This document shows positions 45,530 to 53,539 of a DNA stretch of 64,000 bases, piece by piece (the first letter of the stretch is position 1; each line of letters opens with the position of its first letter). The DNA comes from Geodermatophilaceae bacterium URHA0031. Its GTDB lineage: Bacteria > Actinomycetota > Actinomycetes > Mycobacteriales > Geodermatophilaceae. Position numbers and translations under genes: made by a program. The notes beneath the pieces were generated by a model that was given only the letters and a program-made list of their open reading frames with translations, ran no database searches and was not told where the DNA came from. The stretch lies in assembly GCA_000620205.1 (NCBI GenBank), contig JHVP01000001.1, positions 186,001 to 250,000 of the forward strand, read 5' to 3'.

Positions 45530-46078
45530 TCACGCGTCGGCGATGCCGGCGAGCACGCCGGGGTCGCCGCCGAACACCGACGCGGCGACCTGACGACGGG
45601 CGTCGGTCAGCCAGCGGTACTGCCGGTTCGCCTGCTCGATGAGCGAGTCGAAGAGCACCGGGTCGATCCGCTGGTCGACCTCCGCGGCGATCCGCATCGT
45701 CTCGAAGCCGCTGCGCTTGCCGCGGACGGCGGAGGCCAGGAACTCGAACTCGACCAGCGAGCTGAGCGGTGAGCGGCTGAGCAGGTGGCCGTTGAGCTTG
45801 AGCCGGCTGGCCTTCTCCGCCACCCACACGGCCATCTGCTTGTACTGGCGGACCGGCAGGCCCAGCGCCTTCGTGGCCGCGGTCAGGTCGCTCTTCTCCT
45901 GGCGCAGCTCGTCCAGCAGCTGGCGCAGACCGTCCTCGTGCGGGCTGCCCCGGTGCGCGCCGATCATCCGGGTGACCAGCTCGATGCCGCCCGCCGCGGA
46001 GGCGAGGTGGTCGTTGCAGTAGACGGCGAGCAGCTCGGGATGGGCGACGGCACCGGTGGGCGCCGGGGTGTCGGGCAC
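45530..46078 (-). CDS. hypothetical four-helix protein
   Basis: A 182-residue, almost entirely helical cytosolic protein (VYCNDHLASAAGGIELVTRM, DELRQEKSDLTAATKALG, GFETMRIAAEVDQRIDP). Length and helix pattern suggest a ferritin-like or DUF892-like bundle, but the Glu/His metal ligands are not obvious. GTG with GAGGAG ahead. It is known to me only as an unassigned actinobacterial protein. Confidence 0.65.
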   Translation of the reverse strand: MPDTPAPTGAVAHPELLAVYCNDHLASAAGGIELVTRMIGAHRGSPHEDGLRQLLDELRQEKSDLTAATKALGLPVRQYKQMAVWVAEKASRLKLNGHLLSRSPLSSLVEFEFLASAVRGKRSGFETMRIAAEVDQRIDPVLFDSLIEQANRQYRWLTDARRQVAASVFGGDPGVLAGIADA

Positions 46079-46155
46079 GGGGTCTCCTCGCAGCAGGTGC
46101 CGGGGTCGGCGTCCTCATCCTGCCGGGTGATCAACCCGGCGGCACCCGCGGCCGG

Positions 46156-46371
46156 TCATCGGCGGTTCCGGCGGCTCCAGCTGCTCCAGGAGACGTCGTT
46201 GCTGAACATGCTGGTCGCCTCGGCGTCCCGCCGCGAGTCGCGGACGTCGCGCCACACCTCGGAGTGGTGCAGCACCCGCGACCCGCGGCGCCGGACACCC
46301 TGGTCGATCCGCCAGGCCGCCGTCAGCAGCGCCGTCAGGACCGCCCCGACCACCACCCAGAACCACAGCAT
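46156..46371 (-). CDS. small single-pass membrane protein
   Basis: A 71-residue protein: one N-terminal membrane helix (LWFWVVVGAVLTALLTAAW) followed by a basic cytoplasmic tail rich in Arg, Ser and Trp. No good ribosome site is visible, so the start is uncertain. It is divergent from the XRE-MurA gene, 75 bases away. Confidence 0.5.
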   Translation of the reverse strand: MLWFWVVVGAVLTALLTAAWRIDQGVRRRGSRVLHHSEVWRDVRDSRRDAEATSMFSNDVSWSSWSRRNRR

Positions 46372-46446
46372 GGACGCATGGTGGCGGAACGGAGGTGACC
46401 GGTACCACTTCCTCTGCATCTCATCTGTGAGATAACGTCCGCCGCG

Positions 46447-47985
46447 ATGACGCTCACCGATGACACCACCGGCCAGTCGCTCCGGCAGATCGGCGGCCTG
46501 GTCCGCGACGCCCGCCGCCACCACGGCCTCACCCAGACCCAGCTCGCCGAGCGGCTGGGCACCAGCCAGAGCGCGATCGCCCGGATCGAGCAGGGCAACC
46601 AGAACCTGACCCTCGAGCTGCTCGGGCGGTTGTCGGCCGCGCTGGAGAGCGAGCTGATCACCGTGGGCCGGTCCGGCCCCACCCACCTGCGGGTCAGCGG
46701 CGGCACCCCGCTGCACGGCAGCGTGACGGTGAAGTCGTCGAAGAACGCCGCGGTGGCCCTGCTGTGCGCCTCGCTGCTCAACCGCGGCCGGACGACGTTG
46801 CGCAACGTGTCCCGGATCGTCGAGGTGGACCGGATCCTCGCCGTGCTCACCTCGATCGGCGTCTCCACCACCTGGGACGCGACCGGCCGCGACCTGACGA
46901 TCGTCGTCCCGGAGCAGCTGGACCTGTCCGCGATCGACGCCGACGCGGCCCGCCGGACCCGCAGCGTGATCATGTTCCTCGGCCCGCTGCTGCACCGGGC
47001 GGCGGAGTTCGAGCTGCCCTACGCCGGCGGCTGCGACCTGGGCACCCGGACCATCGAGCCGCACATGATCGCGCTGCGTCCCTTCGGCCTGTCGGTGGAG
47101 GCCCGGGCCGGGGAGTACCACGCCACCGTGCACCGCCCCGAGTCCCGGGATCGCACGATCGTGCTCACCGAGCGCGGCGACACGGTCACCGAGAACGCGC
47201 TGCTGGCCGCCGCCCGGCACGACGGCACCACGACGATCCGCAACGCCAGCCCGAACTACATGGTGCAGGACCTCTGCCTGTACCTGGAGCTGCTCGGTGT
47301 GCGCATCGACGGCTTCGGGACGACGACGCTGCGGGTCACCGGGCAGCCGGTGCTGGACGCCGACGTCGACTACCCGCTGAGCGAGGACCCGGTCGAGGCG
47401 ATGAGCCTGCTCACCGCGGGCATCGTGACCGGCTCGGAGCTGACCGTGTGCCGGGCGCCGATCGAGTTCCTGGAGATCGAGCTGGCGATCCTGGCCGAGA
47501 TGGGGCTGCGGTTCGACCTCTCGCCGGAGTACGCCGCCGACAACGGGCGCACCCGGCTGGTCGACGTCACCATCCACCCCTCGCAGCTGAGGGCGCCCAT
47601 CGACAAGGTGCACCCGATGCCCTTCCCGGGTCTCAACATCGACAACCTGCCGTTCTTCGCCGTCATCGCCGCCACCGCGACCGGCGAGACGGTGATCCAC
47701 GACTGGGTCTACGACAACCGGGCCATCCACCTGTCCGACCTGACCCGGCTGGGCGCCGACGTCCGGCTGCTCGACCCGCACCGGGTGCTGGTCTCCGGGC
47801 CGACCCGCTGGTCCGGCGCGGAGATCGTCTGCCCGCCCGCGCTGCGGCCGGCGGTCTGCATCCTGCTGGCCATGCTCGCCGCCAAGGGCACATCGGTGCT
47901 GCGCAACGTGGACATCATCGCCCGCGGTTACGAGCAGCTCTACGAGCGCCTGGTCGAGATGGGCGCCCACATCGAGGTCTTCTGA
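46447..47985 (+). CDS. XRE helix-turn-helix fused to MurA-like enolpyruvyl transferase
   Basis: A 512-residue fusion. Residues about 12-70 are a Cro/C1-type HTH (RHHGLTQTQLAERLGTSQSA, IARIEQGNQNLTLELLGRL). From about 78 onward is a UDP-GlcNAc 1-carboxyvinyltransferase fold. MurA active-site landmarks are kept: Lys-Asn in SSKNAAV (K22/N23 equivalent), the Cys loop GGCDLGTRTIEPH (C115 and R120), Asp in LNIDNLPF (D305), Arg in YDNRAIH (R331) and Arg in IIARGYEQL (R397). The usual Asp-Leu-Arg (D369) is Ala-Leu-Arg. It could form enolpyruvyl-UDP-GlcNAc for peptidoglycan, or act as a metabolite-sensing regulator. No other mur gene is nearby, so it is probably a MurA paralogue. Confidence 0.92.
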   Translation: MTLTDDTTGQSLRQIGGLVRDARRHHGLTQTQLAERLGTSQSAIARIEQGNQNLTLELLGRLSAALESELITVGRSGPTHLRVSGGTPLHGSVTVKSSKNAAVALLCASLLNRGRTTLRNVSRIVEVDRILAVLTSIGVSTTWDATGRDLTIVVPEQLDLSAIDADAARRTRSVIMFLGPLLHRAAEFELPYAGGCDLGTRTIEPHMIALRPFGLSVEARAGEYHATVHRPESRDRTIVLTERGDTVTENALLAAARHDGTTTIRNASPNYMVQDLCLYLELLGVRIDGFGTTTLRVTGQPVLDADVDYPLSEDPVEAMSLLTAGIVTGSELTVCRAPIEFLEIELAILAEMGLRFDLSPEYAADNGRTRLVDVTIHPSQLRAPIDKVHPMPFPGLNIDNLPFFAVIAATATGETVIHDWVYDNRAIHLSDLTRLGADVRLLDPHRVLVSGPTRWSGAEIVCPPALRPAVCILLAMLAAKGTSVLRNVDIIARGYEQLYERLVEMGAHIEVF

Positions 47986-47998
47986 CCCGCACACCTGA

Positions 47999-48020
47999 GG
48001 CCATGTTGGCCAACATGGCC
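47999..48020. terminator. perfect 22-bp palindrome between converging genes
   Basis: The perfect palindrome GGCCATGTTGG/CCAACATGGCC lies 14 bases after the XRE-MurA stop and 6 bases after the end of the minus-strand DUF559 gene, so it can terminate both. The same core recurs at 48931-48960. Confidence 0.7.
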
Positions 48021-48025
48021 CCGGG

Positions 48026-48880
48026 TCAGCCGACGAGAGCCGCGCGGACCCGGGCGACCACGCCGTCCAGGTCGCGGAGATCGGCGGCACTGAGCCGGAT
48101 CACCCGCCAGCCCGCTGCTTCCAGCCGGGCGATCCGGGCGTCGTCCCGGACGATCTGCGCCCCGTCGAAGTGGTACGCGCCCTCGTACTCGACCGCCAGC
48201 CGCTGTCCCGGGAAGGCCAGGTCGACCCGAGCCACGAACTGCCCGTCGTGCAGCACCTCGAACTGGGGCACCGGCGTCAATCCCCCGAGGACCAAGGCGA
48301 CGCGCACCCGGGACTCGGGTGCCGACTCGGCACGCGGGTCGACCAACGGGATCGCTCGGCGGACCCGGACGACACCCTTGCGGCCGGGCCCGGCGGTCGG
48401 CAGCGCCGCCAACTCCCCGACACCCACGCTGCCACGACGGACCATGGCATCGAGCGCGGCGACCGCGGTGGCCAGCGGTTCCCACGCAGCGACGTCCCAG
48501 GCCGTCCTGAGTGCGGAGGTCACGGGGACGTCGTCATGCCACTCCACGTCCGCGGGGGTCAACTCCGCCTGGTGCACCCGCACCTCTCGGGGTCCCTTCC
48601 AGAGCACCGACGGTTGCCGCACCACGGTGACCGGGTCGTGCGGTGCCGCGAACGGCGCACCGTGCCATGCGGCGGCCGAATGACCCGCGATCGCAGTGCC
48701 CGCGGGGAGCAGCAGCGCCACGGCCGAGCACCGCAGCCGGTGGTCGAACACGAGGCCGGGGTCGGCGTACACCCCGTGCACGAGGCGCCGGTAGCTGCGC
48801 TCCCGCAACTGCTTGCGGGTGAGGATGCCCGCGGCGATCGCATGGCTGCCGATGAACACGCCGGTCAGGTCGCTTCGCAC
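48026..48880 (-). CDS. DUF559 nuclease-like protein with AbiEi-like N-terminus
   Basis: A 284-residue protein. The N-terminal part (IGSHAIAAGILTRKQLRERS, YRRLVHGVYAD, GHSAAAWHG) is the AbiEi/type IV antitoxin-like winged-helix fold. The C-terminal part (VARVDLAFPGQRLAVEYEGAYHF, DDARIARLEAAGWRVIRL) is DUF559, a PD-(D/E)xK/Vsr-like nuclease fold with Asp and E-x-E type acidic residues. This combination is common as stand-alone genes in Actinobacteria; its role is unknown and no partner toxin is adjacent. A palindrome copy lies on either side. Confidence 0.85.
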   Translation of the reverse strand: MRSDLTGVFIGSHAIAAGILTRKQLRERSYRRLVHGVYADPGLVFDHRLRCSAVALLLPAGTAIAGHSAAAWHGAPFAAPHDPVTVVRQPSVLWKGPREVRVHQAELTPADVEWHDDVPVTSALRTAWDVAAWEPLATAVAALDAMVRRGSVGVGELAALPTAGPGRKGVVRVRRAIPLVDPRAESAPESRVRVALVLGGLTPVPQFEVLHDGQFVARVDLAFPGQRLAVEYEGAYHFDGAQIVRDDARIARLEAAGWRVIRLSAADLRDLDGVVARVRAALVG

Positions 48881-48930
48881 CTCGTGGAGCGTGCCGTGTC
48901 AGCGACGTCCGCGTGTTCGTCGTCCACAGC

Positions 48931-48960
48931 CGGGGGCCATGTTGGCCAACATGGCCCCCG
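48931..48960. terminator. perfect 30-bp palindrome
   Basis: Perfect palindrome CGGGGGCCATGTTGG/CCAACATGGCCCCCG, 3 bases beyond the end of the minus-strand gene at 48964. It shares 22 bases exactly with the palindrome at 47999-48020. Position fits a terminator; sequence identity suggests a repeated family. Confidence 0.7.
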
Positions 48961-48963
48961 AGG

Positions 48964-49485
48964 TCAGGTGCGGAGCAGGACGGCGACGCCGACGCAGGCG
49001 AGCGCCCACAGGCCGCTGGCCAGCGTGCCGATGATGAAGCGCTCCGAGGCGACCGGGGCCTTCAGCTCGTTGAACCGCCCGAGCCCCTTCACCGCGATCA
49101 GGACGGCGAGCCCCTCGGCGAAGCCGGCGAGCACCGTGGCGGCGATGGCGGTGCGCTCCAGGACGCCGATCCACACCCCGCCGCGCAGCACCTCCGGGTC
49201 CGACGCCCGCCGCCGGGACGGACCCCGGTCGGGGTCGGCGGCGCGGAGCACCGCGGTCGCGACCGGCCCCCCGCCGAGGGCCGCGGCGGCCACCGCGAGC
49301 AGCACGCCGACGGCCTGCACCTCCTCCCCCACCCGGCCGGTCCGCCAGGCCAGCGCGCCGGCGACGCCGAGCACCGCGACCAGCAGTGCGGCGCTCGGCC
49401 CGCTGCGCCGGGTGTCGCTGCGCGGGGTGAGGACGGCGCCGGCGGCCGCGAGCACGCCGAGCAGCACGAGCGCGGCGATGCTCAT
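48964..49485 (-). CDS. membrane protein paired with SatD-like gene
   Basis: A 173-residue integral membrane protein with about five hydrophobic segments (1-17, 31-46, 56-78, 110-132, 150-170). A conserved-looking loop reads KGLGRFNELKAPVASERFIIGT. ATG overlaps the upstream gene's stop by 4 bases, so the two act together. The family is not known to me; the Phe-Asn-Glu loop between the last helices is a feature to follow. Confidence 0.7.
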   Translation of the reverse strand: MSIAALVLLGVLAAAGAVLTPRSDTRRSGPSAALLVAVLGVAGALAWRTGRVGEEVQAVGVLLAVAAAALGGGPVATAVLRAADPDRGPSRRRASDPEVLRGGVWIGVLERTAIAATVLAGFAEGLAVLIAVKGLGRFNELKAPVASERFIIGTLASGLWALACVGVAVLLRT

Positions 49486-50066
49486 CCGACCGCCCGCGCC
49501 AGCAGCCGGGCCGCGACCGGGCACAGGTCGCGCTCGACCTCCCAGAGCCCGGCGGCCAGCCGCTGACCGACCGCCTGCCGGGAGATGCCGAGCTCGGCGG
49601 CGGCCTCGGCCTGGGTGCGGCCGGCCTCGACCAGCCCGATGGCCTCCCACGCCTGGTCGCTGCGCCGCTCGACCAGCGCGGCGAGCGCGGTCAGCACGGC
49701 CTGGGCGTCGGCAGCGGGATCGGCGACCACACCGCGGACGGCGACCCGGACCGGGCGGCGCTTGGCCGCCTCCACCGCCGCACGGGCCGCGATGAAGGCA
49801 GCCCCGGCGCCCGCGCGGGTGCTGCCGGGCAACGGGGTCTGCACCGGCCCGGCACCGACCCCGACGCTCCAGCCGCCGTCCCGGACCAGCCGCCGGACCA
49901 CGTCGACGACGACCGCAGGGTCCTCGAGCACGCCCTGGAACTCGTCACCGGCAGTGCGCTCGAAGCGGAGCACGGTGGGCACCCCCGCCAGTGCGGACAG
50001 CACACCGGGGACCCGGTCGGGAGTGCGCCGGCTGCCCCGTTGGTCCACGGTCATCACGAACGGCAT
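49482..50066 (-). CDS. SatD-like protein with C-terminal HTH
   Basis: A 194-residue protein resembling the SatD family. The first 125 residues include MTVDQRGSRRTPDRV, FERTAGDEFQGVLEDP and WSVGVGAGPVQTPL with FIAARAAVEAAKRRP. The order GDEF, GVG and AAR..AAK recalls the GGDEF/cyclase palm fold, though catalysis is unproven. The last 60 residues form a sigma-region-4-like HTH (EAGRTQAEAAAELGISRQAV, GQRLAAG). It is translationally coupled to the membrane protein. ATG 50066 or 50054 may be the start. An inverted repeat lies upstream, so autoregulation is plausible. Confidence 0.7.
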   Translation of the reverse strand: MPFVMTVDQRGSRRTPDRVPGVLSALAGVPTVLRFERTAGDEFQGVLEDPAVVVDVVRRLVRDGGWSVGVGAGPVQTPLPGSTRAGAGAAFIAARAAVEAAKRRPVRVAVRGVVADPAADAQAVLTALAALVERRSDQAWEAIGLVEAGRTQAEAAAELGISRQAVGQRLAAGLWEVERDLCPVAARLLARAVG

Positions 50067-50081
50067 TGCGCAAGTCCAACA

Positions 50082-50103
50082 CCTTGCAGGGACAAAAGCA
50101 AGG
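50082..50103. promoter_or_regulatory. inverted repeat before SatD-like gene
   Basis: CCTTGC and GCAAGG arms are separated by 10 A-rich bases, and further GCAAG/CTTGC copies lie at 50069-50074 and around 50110. It sits directly upstream of the HTH-containing SatD-like gene and is a candidate operator. Confidence 0.4.
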
Positions 50104-50127
50104 CTGAGGGCTTGTCGAACCAGCGGG

Positions 50128-50592
50128 TCAGGAGCCGGCCAGCTCGGGCGGGAAGCCGCCGGTCGCGATCGGCCCCCAGCGGTCGATGGTCACCCGCAGC
50201 AGCGCCTTCCCCTGCCGCTGCATGGCGGCGCGGTACTCCGCCCAGTCCGGGTGCTCGCCGCTGATCGCGCGGTAGTAGTCGACCAGCGGCTCGAGGGCCT
50301 CGGGCAGGTCGAGCACCTCGGCCCGACCGTCCACCTGGACCCAGGCCCCGTCGAAGTCGTCGGACAGCACGCAGAGCGACACCCGCGGGTCCCGCCGCGC
50401 GTTGACCGCCTTCGCCCGCTGCGGATAGGTCGAGACGACCACCCGGCCGTGGTCGTCGACGCCGCAGCTCACCGGCGACAGCTGCGCCGAACCGTCGGCG
50501 CGGTGGGTGAGCAGCAGGGCCTTGTGACGGGGACGGAGGAAGTCGAGCAGCTCGTCGCGCTCGACCCGGTCGGCGGTGGCGGTCCGTGGCAT
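50128..50592 (-). CDS. PPOX-class F420/FMN-dependent oxidoreductase
   Basis: A 154-residue split-barrel flavin/deazaflavin reductase. Family marks are ALLLTHRADGSAQLSPVSCG (about 24), VVVSTYPQRAKAVNARRDPR (about 50, cofactor phosphate contacts) and GAWVQVDGRAEVLDLPEA (about 82). It fits the TIGR03618 group, many of which bind F420 in Actinobacteria. The reaction is reduction of an unidentified unsaturated substrate. It is divergent from the AI-2E-family permease. Confidence 0.9.
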   Translation of the reverse strand: MPRTATADRVERDELLDFLRPRHKALLLTHRADGSAQLSPVSCGVDDHGRVVVSTYPQRAKAVNARRDPRVSLCVLSDDFDGAWVQVDGRAEVLDLPEALEPLVDYYRAISGEHPDWAEYRAAMQRQGKALLRVTIDRWGPIATGGFPPELAGS

Positions 50593-50692
50593 GGGGTGAA
50601 CCTACGACCCGGGTACGACACCGACCGGTCGGAGATCACGCCACGGTCGCGGTCGGCCGGTGCACCGACGCCGCGTGTGCTGGGATCACGGC

Positions 50693-52174
50693 ATGCCCGC
50701 CGACCGTTCCGCCGAGCCCACCACGGCCGCCGACCGCCCGACGGCCGGGGCCTCTCCGACGGCCGACACCCCCCCTGCCTCCGCCACCTCCTCCGCCGAC
50801 ACCTCCGCCGCCGACACCTCCGCCGCCGCCCACCCGCCGGCCGGGGCCAGCGGCGCGACGTCCCTCGGCCCGGACGACATCGCGCAGGAGACCATCGGCA
50901 CCCGGGCACCGGTCCCGGGGCCGCAGCGCTCCCAGCGGATGGCCGCCGCGACCCGCAGCGTCGCGATCGCCTCGGCCCAGCTCATCCTCATCGCGATCGC
51001 GCTGGTGATCCTCGGCTACGTCTTCGGCAAGCTGTGGGTCGTCCTGCTCCCCGTCGTCCTCGGGCTGCTGTTCACCACCGTGCTGTGGCCGGCCACCCGG
51101 TTCCTCCGCAAGCACCACTGGCCTCCGGCGCTGGCGTCCGCGACGGTGCTGCTGGTCTTCCTGGGCGCGATCGGCGGCATCATCGCGGTGATCGCGCCGC
51201 AGGTCGTCGGCCAGGTCGAGGAGCTCGCCGACGGCGTGACCGGCGGGCTGCAGCAGGTGCAGGACTACCTGGCCGGGCCGCCGTTCAACCTGGGCGACGA
51301 GCAGGTCGGCAACGCCGTCGACTCGGTGATCAACACCGTGCAGAGCAACGCCCAGAACATCGCCGGCTACGCGGTCACCACCGCGACGACGATCGGCAAC
51401 GCGCTGGTCAACCTGGTCCTCGCGCTGGTGCTGGCCTTCTTCTTCCTCAAGGACGGCCCCAAGTGGACGCCGTGGCTGGCCGCCCAGACCGGGCCGCGCG
51501 CCGCGCCGCACGTGGCCGCGCTCTCCAGCAAGGCCTGGACGACGCTGTCGGAGTTCATCCGCCAGCAGGCGCTCGTCGGCTTCGTCGACGCGTTCTTCAT
51601 CGGGCTCGGCCTGCTGCTCTTCAACGTGCCGCTGGTGCTGCCGCTGGCCGTGCTCACCTTCTTCGGCGCGTTCATCCCGATCATCGGGGCCTTCGTCGCC
51701 GGCGCGTTCGCGGTGCTGATCGCGCTGGTGAGCAACGGGGTCAGCACCGCGATCTGGATCCTGGTCATCGTGCTGCTGGTGCAGCAGCTGGAGGGCAACG
51801 TCCTGCAGCCGATCATCCAGGGGCGTGGGCTCAACCTGCACGCGGCGGTGGTCATCCTCGCGGTGACCGCCGGCAGCAGCCTGGCGGGCATCATCGGGGC
51901 GTTCCTGTCGGTCCCGGTGGCTGCGCTCATCGCGGTGGCCTACCGGTACGGCCGCGACCAGCTCGACGGGCTCACCCCGGAGGTCGGCCCGGACGGGACC
52001 ACCCACCAGCTCACCGGGGACTCCTCCGGCGCCCAGCTGGTGCGCCGGCCCGCCGAGGCCGAGCCACCGGTCAACCCCGACTCCGAGGACGCCGCACCGC
52101 AGGAGGTCGAGATCGGCGGTCACGGGCTGGGGTTGCTCGGGAATGCGCGGCGTCGACTGCGGCTTCACCGGTGA
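50693..52174 (+). CDS. AI-2E family transporter
   Basis: A 493-residue membrane protein of PF01594 (YdiK/TqsA/PerM). Residues 1-75 are disordered Ala/Thr/Pro-rich with TSADTSAAD repeats. Paired helices follow (LILIAIALVILGYVFGKLWV from about 100), then the long central loop and the conserved block LVLALVLAFFFLKDGPKW (about 242). GAFIPIIGAFVAGAFAVLIA (about 322) and the QQLEGNVLQPIIQG motif (about 362) are diagnostic. Substrate is unknown; actinobacterial members need not carry autoinducer-2. PAC2 gene follows by 30 bases. Confidence 0.92.
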   Translation: MPADRSAEPTTAADRPTAGASPTADTPPASATSSADTSAADTSAAAHPPAGASGATSLGPDDIAQETIGTRAPVPGPQRSQRMAAATRSVAIASAQLILIAIALVILGYVFGKLWVVLLPVVLGLLFTTVLWPATRFLRKHHWPPALASATVLLVFLGAIGGIIAVIAPQVVGQVEELADGVTGGLQQVQDYLAGPPFNLGDEQVGNAVDSVINTVQSNAQNIAGYAVTTATTIGNALVNLVLALVLAFFFLKDGPKWTPWLAAQTGPRAAPHVAALSSKAWTTLSEFIRQQALVGFVDAFFIGLGLLLFNVPLVLPLAVLTFFGAFIPIIGAFVAGAFAVLIALVSNGVSTAIWILVIVLLVQQLEGNVLQPIIQGRGLNLHAAVVILAVTAGSSLAGIIGAFLSVPVAALIAVAYRYGRDQLDGLTPEVGPDGTTHQLTGDSSGAQLVRRPAEAEPPVNPDSEDAAPQEVEIGGHGLGLLGNARRRLRLHR

Positions 52175-52204
52175 GAAGACCTTGATCCCTGGGAGGACGG
52201 ACCC

Positions 52205-53146
52205 GTGCCGCAGCGACCGGAGGACCTCGTCGAGGTGCTCCCCGACGCCGAGCCCCTGCTCGCCCGCGAGGCGGCGGTCTCGACGCCCGAGGAGCGCGCC
52301 GGGCTGGTCCTCGTCCACGACCTGGCCGGCGAGTTCGACGCCGCGCACGCCGGCGCCCTGGCCGGTGCCCACCTGCTGGACGCCCTGCCGGCGACCCTGA
52401 TCGCCCGGTTCGACGTCGACGCGCTGGTCGACTACCGCGGCCACCGGCCGCGCATGGTGTTCAGCGGCGACCGGTACGAGTCCGTCGTCGTCCCCGAGAT
52501 CGGGTTGTGGGCGCTGGAGGACGACGGCGGCACCCCGTTCCTGCTGCTGCACGGCGCCGAGCCGGACTTCGCGTGGGAGCGGTTCATCGCCTCGGTGCAG
52601 CAGCTGGTCGACCGGCTGGGGGTGACCTCGGTGGTGGCGCTGCACGCCATCCCGATGCCGGTGCCGCACACCCGCCCGGTCACCGTCACCGCGCACGCCA
52701 CGCGCCGCCAGCTCATCGAGTCCTACCCGGTCTACTGGGGCGAGATGCGCATCCCCGGCAGCGTGGGCGCGCTGCTCGAGCTGCGGCTCGGCGAGGCCGG
52801 GGTGGACGCCCTCGGGGTCGCCGCCCACGTGCCGCACTACCTGGCCCAGGCCACCTACCCGGCCGCCTCGCTCACCCTGCTGGAGCACCTGGAGACGCTG
52901 ACCGGGCTGCACGTGCCGACCGAGACGCTGCGCGAGGCCGCGGAGGCCAACCGCACCGAGGTCGACGAGCAGATCGGCCGGTCGAGCGAGAACACCGCCG
53001 TCGTCGCCGCGCTGGAGGAGCAGTTCGACTCCTTCACCGCCGCCCGCGACGACACCGGGCTGCTCGGCTTCGGCGGGGAGATGCCCAGCGGCGACGAGCT
53101 CGGCGCGCAGATCGAGCAGTTCCTGGCCGAGCAGGAAGGCGACTAG
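52205..53146 (+). CDS. PAC2 family protein
   Basis: A 313-residue PAC2-domain protein (proteasome assembly chaperone 2-like, ATP-grasp-type neighbour). Recognisable blocks are LVLVHDLAGEFDAAHAGAL (about 33), RHRP-type RGHRPRMVFSGDRYES (about 78), PFLLLHGAEPDFAWERF (about 112) and a C-terminal acidic helical part. Actinobacteria have both proteasomes and PAC2 proteins, but a chaperone role there is unproven. GTG 52205 with GGGAGGAC ahead. It probably shares a transcript with the AI-2E permease. Confidence 0.9.
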   Translation: MPQRPEDLVEVLPDAEPLLAREAAVSTPEERAGLVLVHDLAGEFDAAHAGALAGAHLLDALPATLIARFDVDALVDYRGHRPRMVFSGDRYESVVVPEIGLWALEDDGGTPFLLLHGAEPDFAWERFIASVQQLVDRLGVTSVVALHAIPMPVPHTRPVTVTAHATRRQLIESYPVYWGEMRIPGSVGALLELRLGEAGVDALGVAAHVPHYLAQATYPAASLTLLEHLETLTGLHVPTETLREAAEANRTEVDEQIGRSSENTAVVAALEEQFDSFTAARDDTGLLGFGGEMPSGDELGAQIEQFLAEQEGD

Positions 53147-53154
53147 GTCCTCCG

Positions 53155-53499
53155 TCAGCTCTCCGGGTCGCCGACGTCCATCCGGCGGACCAGGTCGCCC
53201 TCGAGGGTGTAGGTGTGCAGGACGAAGGCGTGGCTGAGCAGGTCGCCGTCCCGGTCCCGCACCACCTGCTCGACGAGCACCTCGACCCGCCCGTCCGGCA
53301 GCTGCCGAACCCGGCGGGGCGTCACCTGCGGGGCGATCGCCTCCCACTGGCCCAGCCAGTAGGCCCGGACGGCGTCGGTACCCACCACCCGGGTGCCGTG
53401 CATCGCGTCCGGCCAGTCCACGTCCGGGGTGACCTGGGACAGGACGGCGTCGACGTCGCGGCTGTTGAAGGCCTCGTAGAGCGCGGCGAAGCGTTCCAT
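53155..53499 (-). CDS. NTF2-like/SnoaL-type protein
   Basis: A 114-residue cone-shaped alpha+beta-fold protein of the nuclear transport factor 2/SnoaL-like superfamily. It opens MERFAALYEAFNSRDVDAVL and has VTPDVDWPDAMHGTRVVG and the strand VLHTYTLEGDLVRRMDVGD. Such proteins bind small hydrophobic ligands or act as isomerases/hydrolases; the ligand is unknown. Stop lies 8 bases from the converging PAC2 gene. Confidence 0.88.
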   Translation of the reverse strand: MERFAALYEAFNSRDVDAVLSQVTPDVDWPDAMHGTRVVGTDAVRAYWLGQWEAIAPQVTPRRVRQLPDGRVEVLVEQVVRDRDGDLLSHAFVLHTYTLEGDLVRRMDVGDPES

Positions 53500-53539
53500 G
53501 GCCGGACCGTACCCAGCCACCTCGGCCACCGGGGCACGG

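Noticed and set aside
48026-48880. Abortive-infection toxin-antitoxin pair
   Set aside because: Only the AbiEi-like N-terminus is present, fused to DUF559, and no AbiEii-type nucleotidyltransferase gene is adjacent.
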